The position numbers and the translations under genes are program-made. From Dicyema japonicum (lineage: Eukaryota > Dicyemida > Rhombozoa > Dicyemidae), in contig RDEW01000039.1 in assembly GCA_011109175.1 (NCBI GenBank), positions 124,001 to 188,000 of the forward strand: a DNA stretch of 64,000 nucleotides, in the 5' to 3' direction. This document shows, piece after piece, positions 34,261-44,388 of the stretch. The notes below the pieces were generated by a model. It worked only from the letters and a program-made list of their open reading frames with translations. It ran no database searches and was not told the DNA's origin. Position 1 is the first letter of the stretch. Each line of letters starts with the position of its first letter.

Positions 34261-34572
34261 GTATTCAGTTTTGATTGCTAGAATAAATGAAAATTGTAAG
34301 TTGAGGGACAATTGAAATATCATGTGTCCTGCCTCGAAGACCGTGAGCTCTTCATTGATGTCGCTCATTTTGAATGCTCTTATTATTATTTGCAACATAC
34401 ATAGAATCATATTAACTACCATTTTAAAAATACAGTTCCGACGGGGGATCTCCAAGTTCTTTCTTTCAATTTTTGGTCGGACGAGAGTCGAGGCAGAATC
34501 TAGGTCCATTCGACCCTTTCTTTGTTCAGAACTTGATATTTCGATGTCTTTAGAGTCGTCATCTCCATCCAT
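34255..34572 (-). CDS. Possible small acidic single-pass membrane protein
   Basis: From ATG at 34572 the minus strand reads MDGDDDSKDIEISSSEQRKG, then a basic stretch (PKIERKNLEIPRR) and a hydrophobic segment (MVVNMILCMLQIIIRAF), and ends at 34255. The acidic, basic, hydrophobic order is plausible for a tail-anchored or type II protein, but an intron could cover part of the hydrophobic segment. No family recognised. SINE3 lies on both sides. Confidence 0.35.
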   Translation of the reverse strand: MDGDDDSKDIEISSSEQRKGRMDLDSASTLVRPKIERKNLEIPRRNCIFKMVVNMILCMLQIIIRAFKMSDINEELTVFEAGHMIFQLSLNLQFSFILAIKTEYN

Positions 34573-34574
34573 GA

Positions 34575-34975
34575 TAACGAAATAATAAAGACAAAGGCTT
34601 TCACCCACCATGAAGCAAGGTAGACATTTTGTACAATAGGTCACCACCTCAGTCTTCCAACCAATTAACCACTCGGCTAACTGCCCATAATTCACTAGAT
34701 GGCTCTGCACTCATGAATTATTCAGTGATAACTAATATGATTACTTTGATGCTCTACTTAGTCAGTTTAGCTGTATTTACTAAAATTACATGAAATTATC
34801 CATCCCGTGATCCTGACGATTTACATTAGAACCCTCATCCAGGCACAGTGATCAGATAACATTGACGAGAAGCTGTATGCTGGCCAGCCATTGAGCGGTG
34901 GATCCGATGACGCCACCAGAAGGAAGAAAAAGAAATCTTGAATCAAATAGCCACAAGGTACCACATAATACAGAA
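34575..34975 (-). mobile_element. SINE3 head and body fragments
   Basis: The minus strand carries a tRNA-like head (ATTATGGGCAGTTAGCCGAG and TGGTTAATTGGTTGGAAGA). 34795-34970 repeats the SINE3 body (ACGCCACCAGAAGGAAG). Confidence 0.6.
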
Positions 34976-35231
34976 AAAATCGTGAATATATTTACTAAAA
35001 TAACCCTCTGTCCATATGGCATCTCCAGGCTCTGCCTCCTATACTCCAGTGTCAGGTTCTCTAGGGTCCGGTTTAATACAGTGAATTTACTAAAATAATA
35101 ATGAGAAAAGAATTTTAGTATTAAATAAAATATTAAATAGTTAAATAGAAGAAAGTCTCCTTTCTATGTTGGCATATGCCAAAAGGACAGAACTAGATCA
35201 AAGGATGACCTAGTTTGCCTAATAAGAGCAT

Positions 35232-35703
35232 TTAATATCCCCTTGAACACAACCTATCGGTTATTGCACGGAATATTTTTCGTGCAATTTCAAGCTGTTT
35301 CGATGTTATAATAAGGCCGACGACAAGCATTGTCTTGGAAGAAGCAATCAAATAAAATTTCCGACCATTAAAGGCAATGAGGATGTTCAAGTCGACCTCT
35401 TTTATGATGTGGGTGCATCCGTTAATTTTAAGGATCTTTTGCTTTACGCTGTCTCCCCGACCAATGTTATCTAGCATTTTCTACACAGAGAATTTTGAAT
35501 TTTGAGATTTATACTTTAATTTCCGTGTGGGGCAATTTAAAATCCGGAGAGGAGGTCGCCAAGAGGGATCCATTATGCCGATACATAGCAGCTGCCGAAA
35601 AATTGGCGTATTTGTTGTTAACCAAATAGTCGATCCAATAATTCCATACAACACTTTTATTGTTACTCAACTGTGCAATTGGTTGGCAGAGAATTGCGTC
35701 CAT
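35232..35703 (-). CDS. Profilin
   Basis: Profilin binds G-actin and proline-rich ligands. The minus strand gives VWNYWIDYLVNN near the N-terminus (family form MSWQxYVDxxL), AAAMYRHNGSLLATSSPDF (AAIxGxDGxVWAxSxxF), then, after one 34-nt intron (35481-35514), KMLDNIGRGDS, INGCTHIIKEVDLNIL, FYLIASSKTMLVVGLI and a GY C-terminus. The whole protein is about 145 residues, slightly longer than usual because the start at 35703 (MDAILCQPIAQLSNN) adds an N-terminal extension before the conserved Trp. An unseen first-exon boundary is possible there. The SKTMLVVGLI block matches the family KTKTALVIGIY. Confidence 0.85.
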
Positions 35704-35739
35704 TATTAATAAGTTGCGATCTAATTTCTTATATATCAC

Positions 35740-36000
35740 ATTTTGCGGTTACAAAATTACCCGGTTTTTTTGCGTAAAATCTTTTACCAAAAATCAAGAC
35801 AAAAATACAAATTTCGACTTTTCCTTTAATTTTACGAATTTTATTCTTAAATTGGATTTTCGGATTTAATGTTTTAATGTGTAAATTATGACAATAAAAT
35901 AACGGAAAAAAATACTTAAAATTTTATAAAATTGAAAAAATTACACAGAATATTTTAGTATTTCTAAACATCAAGTATTTTATGGCGGAAAATTTTCGTC
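35740..36000. other. AT-rich 5' flank of profilin
   Basis: No gene seen; the promoter is presumably here because profilin runs leftwards from 35703. Confidence 0.3.
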
Positions 36001-36004
36001 AGTA

Positions 36005-36240
36005 TAATCTCAAACCCACTCCATTGAGAGGTTTTCTCAACTCCAAGCACTGGGTGTGTTCTCCCTTTCCANCAAACCCACTCCATTGGAGGGGTTTTCT
36101 CAACTCCAAGCACTGGGTGTGTTCTCCCCTTTCCACTCGTTCTGGATAAACTTGTAGAAGGACTCTGCTACTGCGACCGCAGGAACTGGATGCATTTTAT
36201 TAGTTGTTATTTTAACTTTTTAGTATATCCTGGCTTACTA
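36005..36240 (+). mobile_element. SINE2 copy with a duplication at an N
   Basis: AAACCCACTCCATTG..GGTTTTCTCAACTCCAAGCA occurs twice, at 36012-36071 and 36073-36135, with the N at 36072 between them. The rest follows SINE2 to the GTATATCCTGGC end. Confidence 0.75.
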
Positions 36241-36860
36241 AATAATTGCCTCAATTAGATTTTTCGAAAAAATGACAAAAGTGGAATTTAAGGAGAACAC
36301 TCGATTTTAAGGAATAAAGTTTACTTTCGAATTTGATTTGCTTTCCTTTTCTTTGGAGGTTTCTGGAATAATGGGTGTGGTTTACATTTATCGGAAATAA
36401 ATATGCAGAGAACACACATTTCCTTGTTGATAACAATGAATTTAGTCAATAAATACTGGATACACAAGAAAGAAATAATAATCTGACATTTGGTTTATAA
36501 TAATCTATTTATTTTGAAAATCATTTGGTTTATTATTTTATTAAATAAACCACAAATTCCTACAATAATTTATCTGGATGCTTAGCTGGTTATGCGGTTT
36601 TCATTCTGACATCGGGTTCTCGCGGATTTACCGATCATTTTACTTCTTTAACGTAAACAATGACTTGAAGAAACTACAGGAGTCTTCAAATGTTCATTGC
36701 TGCTCACATCGACACTCAAGCAGGAATTCACTGATCGGTGTAACTTATCCTCCTTCAAATTTCTGACACGTGGTTTAGGTATAAAAATAAAAATCCACTA
36801 TGATGGTTAACCAAATCTGATATAGTCTAATTTTTGGAATTATCCCTCGCACTCTCCTGG
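36241..36860. other. Intergenic, no gene recognised
   Basis: AT-rich with short frames in all phases. A frame at 36578-36766 has no family resemblance. Confidence 0.4.
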
Positions 36861-36874
36861 GTCCGCTGAGGAAG

Positions 36875-37160
36875 CTAAGTCATCTTTCGATTTTGGTTAA
36901 TATAAGTGAATCGAAAACCTTTCTTGTAAGTATCTCGGATCTTTGTGGTCAAATCTTCCAGATAATCTTTATAGCGTCTTAGATTTGTTGGAAACCTATT
37001 TCTTTCGGCGATTTTTTGACCTAAAAAGGGATAATTATTATGTTGTGTAATATATAAGCGTTTCGCAGAGCGTTTCAAATAACTCCTAAGGAGCCAGCAA
37101 ACTCCAAGAAAGACTTCAGTTTGGCACGATGATCCTGCCTCTAGCCCACACAAGTACTCA
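36875..37160 (-). other. Unassigned reading frame joined to a SINE3 piece
   Basis: A 92-codon minus frame: its first 30 codons are SINE3-derived, while the rest (ERNRFPTNLRRYKDYLEDLT, KIRDTYKKGFRFTYINQNRK) looks protein-like. It could be an exon joined by chance to the repeat. No family recognised. Confidence 0.3.
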
Positions 37161-37479
37161 TCGGCCGTATAACTGGTTCCTCGAAGTAAGAGAGATGAAT
37201 GCTTTTAATAATAATTTTCAATAACAATAACAACGATTTATTAACAAAAGAGTTAAGGAGTTTTCTGGAGGGTATTACATATGAGTCCTACCATAAGGCT
37301 TGGAATCCACACACAATAATTTTTGGTTCTTGTTTAGTTGATGAGCGCACTTTCCTGCAAGAAAATCAATATATGAAATTTTTTTAGTTAAAAATTAAAC
37401 ATTTAATTTTTATTCACTTAATAGTTTTAATATTCTATTTAATAATTTTTTTTGAATTTTTTACTTTAAGTATGTTGAT

Positions 37480-38470
37480 CTTTTGAGAGGCCTTCGTACA
37501 TTGTTCTTTCATACGTTTCGAAAAAGTTAGTAGTTGGTCATAAATAACTCCAAGTATTTTGGGATGCTTCGTAATGGTGAGTGGTTGTCCATGAATTGTT
37601 AAAATTGGCTGAAAATTTTAGTTGGCGGCAGTTGGACGTGAATACAGTGATGGTGAGCCACTCTTCAAGAGTGTTCAAATGGTTTGAACATCCTTCGTTG
37701 CTTCGTTAACGTGTTTTTCTTTAGAGGCGAAAATCAGGTCATCCGCATACGATAAAAGTGTCTTGGAATTGGTTGGAATGTCGCTTAGGTGCAAGTTGAA
37801 TACGGTAGGAGACAAAACGGAGCCTTGGAAAACTCCATTTGGAAGGAGTCGATAGTGAGATAGACAGGACATAATTTCAGCCCGACCATTTCTCCCCGAG
37901 AGAAAATTTGTTAGCCAATTTTGAAGACGTGAAGGAATTCGAGATGCAAGAATTTTGTTACTTAGGACCCACCTTGATGTTCGATCAAACGCCTTGGTTA
38001 GGTCAATCGATGCAAGGATAGTCCGTTTGGGAGGATTACAATTGCGATATATTGAGTTAGGTTAGTGAGATGTGTTGATGTGGAGTATTGTGGACGATGT
38101 TGAAAATCTGGGAAGAGTAGATATCCGATATTCGTTTTGATACCACACGTTCAACAATTTTTAATACTACAAATAGTAGTGAAATTGATCTGAAAGATCT
38201 CGGATTAAAAGGATTTTTTGGGCTTCAGGATTGGGATTATTTTGGATTTTTTACATAGAGAGGAATTCGGCAGTTGTTGGTGGACACAGAAATTATGTTT
38301 GTCATTGCCTTGAGTCCTTGCATTCCAAGGTGCTTTAAATGCAGATTCCATCAAGCCCTTTGGCAGGAGAGTTTTTGGCGTTTTGATGAGTTTTTCGACA
38401 TCAGACGTACTGATTTCAATCTGTTTTCCTTTAGGAGTTTGAACGTTTTTCAATTTGCATGGAAGGGAGC
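37480..38470 (-). mobile_element. LINE family B (Jockey-like) RT
   Basis: Minus-strand landmarks in order: a SFRSISLLFVVLKIVERVV-type block near 38190, LTKAFDRTSRWVL near 37990, SRLQNWLTNFLSGRNGRAE near 37910, LPNGVFQGSVLSPTVFNLHL near 37810 and SYADDLIFASKE near 37740 (YADD intact). Frame breaks make it inactive. Confidence 0.85.
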
Positions 38471-38519
38471 ATAGAGCACTAAATAATAATTATAAAATTT
38501 TAAATATTTAATTTTTAAC

Positions 38520-38665
38520 TAAAAATCGGGGTGAAATTGGCCCACCGCAAGAAATACGTGCGGGAAGCGGTCTGGCTGAGGCAACGAATTGGTATCGCAG
38601 TTGTCCGCGAAAACGCTTACTCCGTGATATCAGCAGCCGCTCTCCCCCATAGTTAATAAACAACA
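38520..38665 (+). mobile_element. LINE family C terminal fragment
   Basis: The plus strand reads LAHRKKYVREAVWLRQRIGI and AVVRENAYSVIS, the last 40 residues of the family C protein. Confidence 0.65.
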
Positions 38666-38754
38666 TTCTATTGTTAATAAATTTTTCAACTAAAAAATTA
38701 TCATATATTGATTTTGTTGAAGTAAAGTGGCGGTCATCAATTGAATAAGTACCT

Positions 38755-38965
38755 TTTTTCTTTTAGCCTGATTTTTTGCGAGCATTTAGTTTAAACGGGA
38801 GGACCACCGCATCGTAGGTATCTCTAATCTCTTTGAAAATCAGTGACACGTATCGAGTTTCTGACAGCCGTAGCGTCAAACAGAGGGTCGTCTGGCATGC
38901 AAAGGCGTGCCAAAGCTTTCTGTTTCCCGGTGCGAGTGTATAATAATGATGCCCTTATAACTAAC
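38755..38965 (-). repeat. Dispersed repeat related to 8203-8500
   Basis: The minus frame HHYYTLAPGNRKLWHAFA and later EIRDTYDAVVLPFKLNARKK; the first block parallels the copy at 8217. It may be an unnamed LINE segment. Confidence 0.5.
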
Positions 38966-39239
38966 TTAAAAAATCTGGACTAAATTAATTATAGATGCTG
39001 TTAGTTCTACAAGGGAATTCACAGCGAACACGCACTAACTTTCCTTCAATTTGGACCTAACGAGATTTGAACCCAGACATCGATGGATTCGATATTGTTT
39101 ATTTCCGATGTCTTCATATTCAAGAGATGAAGACATAAGTAAGTCATGCCGTATCAGAACTACGTCATCAACTCAACCTTATTTATTTACTCCCAGTCCC
39201 TTCAAGTTAAGGAAACCGGAAGGCTAACACAAAAGTAGC

Positions 39240-39535
39240 AACCAAAAGCGGATGCCCTCAGATCATTTAAATGTATTTATGTCGCAGAAATTGAAGATGG
39301 CCAAAAACAAGAGAAGGGATGGTCATCTAGGAGGCAGAGTAAACCGATTCTGTTCATAGTCATATAAGGCTGTATGATGACCACAGCGGAGGTGCGCCAA
39401 AACGGACAGAAAGTTCCCGTAGTATGGAAGCTCGTTTCCATCAATGTTAGGGGACGCCCATAAGTTTTTCGATACCAATGGTCTTGATGAAACACGTAGC
39501 TTAACCTTCTGAGTAATCAAAACACTATTATTTAC
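39240..39535 (-). mobile_element. LINE family B 3' end
   Basis: The minus strand reads VSSRPLVSKNLWASPNIDGN then VLAHLRCGHHTALYDYE, matching the zinc-binding C-terminus (LARLRCGHHLYLPTYD) at 43310-44030. Confidence 0.75.
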
Positions 39536-40038
39536 TTATCCACCTCTCTTCTGTAATAGATTCGGTCGGTACAAGCAGATGTTCTCCCTTGACTTCCTTC
39601 CTTGGATTAATTAGTTAGGACTGTTTGTCCTGGGCTTACCAAAAATTGTACGTCTGTGGTTATTAAATAAATCATTCGAACCTTTTGATTCTAAAAGTAA
39701 TAGTTAGGACTCCCAAGCTGAGTTTTCTTTTCCTCAATTCTTTTGTTCAGACTCTCGAGCAAACAGAATCCTCCACTAGCATATCCTTCGCCGATCGTCC
39801 CAATGTCGATATCAGTTTTACATGAGGTGTCTCGTGTGACCAACCCATATTTATGTTCTACTCTTAAGAGTCTTCTGATCGATCTGACCACATGCCGTAG
39901 AATGTCATCTACGTGCTCATAGAACTTGTTCAGAATACCATCTCAGGTTCACTTTATCATTATAGATTGATGATAATTCACCCACCACCATACAGTACTT
40001 AATAAATAATTTAAATAAATAAAATAAATTTATTAGAA

Positions 40039-40290
40039 TCAGGATAATATATTACATTTGGATAAAGAGCATATTTTAATAGCGTCCTCATAACACGGAG
40101 GATTGCCCAAGCACTCTGAATATTTGGGGGATATGTCATTTGATATAGCGTCTAACACTAAAAATAATCATTTACTTTGTTCAGATTTTTTATAATAAAC
40201 TGCAAATATGACGATCACAATAAAGACGATAGAAACTGCGACAACTGCTGCCAATAATCCTACTGTTGACTTATAAATTACGAATACCAT
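40039..40290 (-). CDS. Small single-pass membrane protein with PPxY motif
   Basis: ATG at 40290, one 24-nt intron (40152-40175) and a stop at 40039-40041 give a protein of 75 residues. It has a short N-terminus, one strong membrane segment (VGLLAAVVAVSIVFIVIVIF), a basic stop-transfer YYKKS, then a hydrophilic tail with NPPCYEDAIK. NPPCY is a PPxY motif, the usual ligand of NEDD4-type WW domains, and it sits in the expected cytoplasmic tail. Without a signal peptide it would be type III (N-out) if the positive-inside rule holds. The frame is open upstream of the ATG, so a 5' exon is possible. I do not recognise an orthologue; function is not known. Confidence 0.55.
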
Positions 40291-40424
40291 CACTGTTTTT
40301 TGAAAATGGATAAGTTTGAGATGTGCTATTTGTGACAAGTGTATGCATTGACGTGTGCTTAACGGATGGAATTTAAATGATCAATTCGCACAGTCATGAT
40401 GACCTAGCTTCGACTAAATTATTA

Positions 40425-40700
40425 GTCAAAATTAAGCCTTCCTCAGTTCTCTAAAAATATCTCCGGTGCTTCTGTTCAGACGGAATCCCCATTGATAATC
40501 AGAAGGAAGGTTGCTTTTTTCAATAACAGCCGATAATCGATTAAAACACCCTTTTAGAACAGATAAGGCTAATTGGGCTATAATTTTCGGCATTTGACTT
40601 TGGTTTTCCTTTATTCGCAACCATGTGAACAATTATCCGTTTCCATGTTGATGGAACATATGTGCAGAAGGAATTATGCAAAGTTTTTACACATTGACTA
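40425..40700 (-). mobile_element. Jockey-type LINE RT fragment
   Basis: The minus strand reads NYSPISLICS-like text (broken), KGCFNRLSAVIEKSNLPSDY and QWGFRLNRSTGDIFRELRKA, the QxGFRxxRST block of RT. Confidence 0.75.
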
Positions 40701-41215
40701 ACATTGGGTCTGGATTCTTAAATATTCTCATCCAGGACCTTTTATTCTTACAACCATCTCTCCATGGGAAGTCGACACAAAAAACCGTTAAGTATCGATA
40801 TTCTTTCAGAACTTTTTATTTTTTTCCTATATTTTCAACTAAAATAAAGATGTTGAGTCCACTTATTTTATATTAGCCAGTTGGTCTTGCAATGATTCTA
40901 CTTCTTTTGTGATCATGGTATCGTCGGGGGATTGAATTTCACCGACAAAGTTTTCATTTTCCAGCCAGTATCCTCAATCCGTTGATATGTTCATTATTCT
41001 TTTTACAGAATCCAGGAATGTTGCTGTTCCTTGGTCATCAACGTAATCACATATGGCGAAAGAACTCTTCAGTAGTTGTGAATGAAAGTTCTTAATAGAC
41101 CCACTATCCTCGAGTTTGACAAATTGTTAGACAATTTCTCAACAATAGTGACTGGATCCCCATACGGATGTTCAAAATTTTTTAATCGAGAGAAAGATTA
41201 GCGTATAATCTTTTT
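40701..41215. other. Intergenic, no gene recognised
   Basis: Stops in all frames; some LINE-like words but no clear family. Confidence 0.35.
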
Positions 41216-41219
41216 GAAT

Positions 41220-41700
41220 ACGAACCTGTATGCGGACTCACAAATGCCGATGTGGCGCCACCGTCGATTGCTATGGACACCATGCTCTCTCGTGTTTAAG
41301 AAGTGCAGGACGATTTCCAAGACACAAGGTGATCAAAAGAATTATCAAACGAGCCTTGGAGTCTACGGGATACCCCGCCATACTTGAACCTGTTGGCCTG
41401 GACAGAAGAGACGGAAAACGTCCCGACGGGATCACAATTTTCCCATTCGAAGAGAGGAAACCTTTGGTCTGAAACGCTACTAATGTCGACCCACTTTGCC
41501 CGTCCAACATTGTCGGGAGCGCGGTAAACACACTGTATGCCGCGGAAAAAACGATGAGGGCAAAGGAAAAGAAATACGAATAGCTACGCGACCGATTCAC
41601 TTTCTATCCGATTGTGGTCGAGACAACTGGAGGAATAAGTGGAAAATCGCTTCGCTTCCTAAAGAAACGGACACCTAGCTACACTAAAAAGCCACGACGC
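41220..41700 (+). mobile_element. LINE family C, best C-terminal copy
   Basis: The plus strand encodes HKCRCGATVDCYGHHALSC (a CxC...HH...C zinc-binding cluster), RFPRHKVIKRIIKRALEST, LEPVGLDRRDGKRPDGITIF and, after stops, NATNVDP and PIVVETTGGISGKSLRFL. The cluster followed by RxxRH, KRPDG and a downstream D-x-T resembles the CCHC plus PD-(D/E)xK region of R2/R4-type restriction-like endonucleases. The first 80 codons are intact, the rest broken. Confidence 0.8.
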
Positions 41701-41794
41701 GCGTGAGACCAGGTGGCTTCTCTAGTTGATCTCTGTTGCAATCGTGAGAGGCAACGCAACGTCGATAATGTCGGCGGGGTCCTCTTTGGATGGA

Positions 41795-42030
41795 TTATTA
41801 TTATTTATTAACCCCGGATACACCGAGAAAGAAGTTAAAGTAACCAACTAATTAAGTGCATCCAGTTTCCACTTCTACAGAAACAGAGTCCACCCGGAAT
41901 CAGCATAAAAGGTAAGACGTCCATTACATGCAGTTGTGGAAACCCTCCAGTGGAGTGGGGAAGAGCAAATGATCCTTTTCAAGACTGCAAATTCAAAGTT
42001 AAACTGGAACTCGTCATCCTTACTAATAAA
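41795..42030 (-). mobile_element. SINE2 copy, minus orientation
   Basis: It begins with ACCCCGGATACACCGAGAAA (reverse of the SINE2 end) and runs to CAAATGATCCTTTTC; nearly identical to 52180-52350. Confidence 0.9.
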
Positions 42031-42039
42031 TAACAATAA

Positions 42040-42430
42040 AAACCTTTAGTATAAGTGTCGGGATTTTCTACAACTTCCAATTCTTCAATATTTAAACTTT
42101 CTGGATTTTCGTGAACATTTGATTCAATGTTGAATCCAGGAATACCACGACATCTTTGGTATAAACTATCGCTTACAAAATAAAAAAATCTAATTTACAT
42201 GTGAATGAGTGAGCTCTCTGATTGTACAAAAACACAGCCTTTCGAATGTGCTTTATCCACTCGTTCTTGTCATCCGAAGTCATCAATTTTGATAAAACTT
42301 GTTGTGATCGTCTAATTGAATCTTTAACAATCTCCTGACTCGGATTGTTCGGCCTTACATGGATTTGAGTGTTGTTAAACTCTTCGCACAACACAGCCCT
42401 GGAACGCTCGCGACATAATGATGTCATCAA
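42040..42430 (-). mobile_element. Integrase-like fragment
   Basis: The minus strand encodes FNNTQIHVRPNNPSQEIVKD, SIRRSQQVLSKLMTSDDKNE and WIKHIRKAVFLYNQRAHS, the C-terminal half of a DDE integrase (family form GRPRxPQSQG.VER...; Y/W..N...HS). It resembles domesticated integrases such as KRBA2 or their Ty3-like/Ginger relatives. A second frame continues with acidic text to about 42040. Truncated, with the catalytic DD region not seen, so it is a fragment or an exon of a larger gene. Confidence 0.5.
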
Positions 42431-42669
42431 TATCTACAGATTTTGAAATCTGAGGGAGCTTACCACTTCCCTATATCACTCCTGTTCCACATTAGATACT
42501 TAGGTTCTCAGGTATTATGAAAAGACAAAGCCTGTCTCCACTGTAATACGTAAAAATAATCTTAAAAGAGGTTAAGATCTTTAATTCCCCAGACTTCTCC
42601 CAATGTAAGAAACAGCTTACGCCCTGATTCGTTTAAAAAACCCTTAATTAGCATTTTTTCGAGTTAATA

Positions 42670-43300
42670 CCACTAATCAATATAGTTGTGGGAACTCCTC
42701 CAGTGAAGTTGGGGAGAGCAGATGATCTTTTTCCGTGTACACTTGCACAACGTCACTCTCGTAAAACAAGAAAAAAAAAACAGAAGAAATAAAGATAAAC
42801 CTTCGACCAGTAACCTGTAGGGGGAAATGAATGGACAATTCGTATAAAATAACCAAACAACTAATTCCTCGATCATGACGGGTTCCAGCAGGATCTTGAC
42901 CCAAGAACTTTATCCTGGGAACTGAAGTCGATTCAAGAATTATCTCCCGGTAGAATAAATAGTTAAATCCTTTAGAATGCCGACCAGGCATAGAGCGTCT
43001 TCTAGGGTGGATCCAATGACGTCATCAGAAGGAAGAGAAATTTTCAACCAATGAGCCACATAGCATTACATGCGAAATATTATTAATAATGATAACACCA
43101 GAGACCATGGTTGCACAAACTAACTAATCACGTGATCCCAGCACGCTCTAGCAGGGACTTTATCTTAGCCTGATGCTCCCCCCTCGACCCCACACAAGCA
43201 CGTATCGGTCGAGTGACTGGATCTTCGCAGTCACGACGGCGCGTTCCATGGTTCATTCGTATCAAGGCTTCAAAAGGCAATGGTGGATGGAACTTTCCAG
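42670..43300 (-). mobile_element. SINE2 fragment and two SINE3 copies
   Basis: 42675-42760 matches the SINE2 middle. 42850-43090 and 43120-43300 are two SINE3 copies sharing CGTGATC, the AGCAGG(G/A) block and the GTTCCA..GTTCATTCG end. Confidence 0.65.
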
Positions 43301-43309
43301 AAATCGTAG

Positions 43310-44030
43310 TATCAACTAGTTAGTAAGTAACCCCAGCCTCACTAACTTGTAGGAGGCCAGCAGCTATTAAATAGGACGCAGCAGATGTTGGTCGCTCCCA
43401 TTGATCGGTCAGTTCCGGCATTGTGGAAAAACGTTGTGCCAATTCATGACATTGCAATAAATGATTTGTTGTCAGCACGTGGAGGTTGCAAAAGGGGCAG
43501 AGTATATCATATGTTGGTAGATATAGGTGGTGCCCACATCGTAGACGAGCCAGATTTACTCGGACGTCTTTCGGAAGAGAGGATTCTGATTGGTCTATTG
43601 GAGGAGGGTGCCGGTGTAGTATTTTATTATCTTCGAGTTTTCGGATGCTTCTCGTAGAAATAAAATCGTGTATCTGTTTCAGACGACTCCTGTCATTGGG
43701 GAAGAATGGATGATAGCATTCGAGACAGGTCACCGGTTTTCATAATAATTTTTCTTTTTTTTGCGGCTTGCAGAAAAAGTGGCAGGGGTGGTCTAGGTTG
43801 TAGGTTTGAGAGAGAAACTGCAGGGCTCTCATTTCCAGATGGTCTCCAATTGGAAGGATCTTTGACTCCCAATGTAGATGATCGACAGGGGTTGATCTGA
43901 GACATCCAGTAATTATCCTGAGCGCGATGTTTTGTACTTTTTGTAGTTTGTCAATAGAAGTAAGAAAGGCAGAGGCTGACCAACAAGGGCTTTCATAGTT
44001 AATAGTTGTTCGAATGTCTTAACAGCCTTT
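43310..44030 (-). mobile_element. LINE family B C-terminal end with zinc-binding motif
   Basis: Minus-strand text: CLECYHPFFPNDRSRLKQIH, FISTRSIRKLEDNKILHRHP, DQSESSLPKDVRVNLARLRC and GHHLYLPTYDILCPFCNLHV...HLLQC. The CGHH...CPxC...HxxxC pattern is the C-terminal zinc-binding end of Jockey-like LINEs. About 137 codons are uninterrupted. Confidence 0.85.
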
Positions 44031-44039
44031 TTCACGGAG

Positions 44040-44245
44040 CCGTGGTATTAGCCCCGCATAGGCAGGACACACACTTTATTTAAGTTAAAGAACAGTTAAT
44101 TTTAACTAATCGTAGAACCAAGGAATGATCTTCACTTCTTTTTTTTCTTTTTCTTGTGTGAGTGTCCTTTCTAGACAATCCAGTTCCGCAGTGAGTATTC
44201 ACTGATGACGGCGTCACTCGTCAAACCGTTTCGAATGTCTTAATA
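44040..44245 (-). mobile_element. SINE1 copy, minus orientation
   Basis: Reverse complement of the SINE1 tail (GGCAGGACACACACTTTATT), body (AATCCAGTTCCGCAGTGAG) and GACGGCGTCACTCGTC. Very close to the 18764 copy, so relatively young. Confidence 0.9.
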
Positions 44246-44388
44246 TCAACTAAACCACCTGATCTACAATTTAATTTAACAATCCCGTTTAATTTATAAA
44301 TTATCAAAATTAATTAATAAATGTTGAATTAATTTGTTGCTTAATTAGCTTCACTGTTGATATTATTCGATTTTATTGCATTAGAGTA

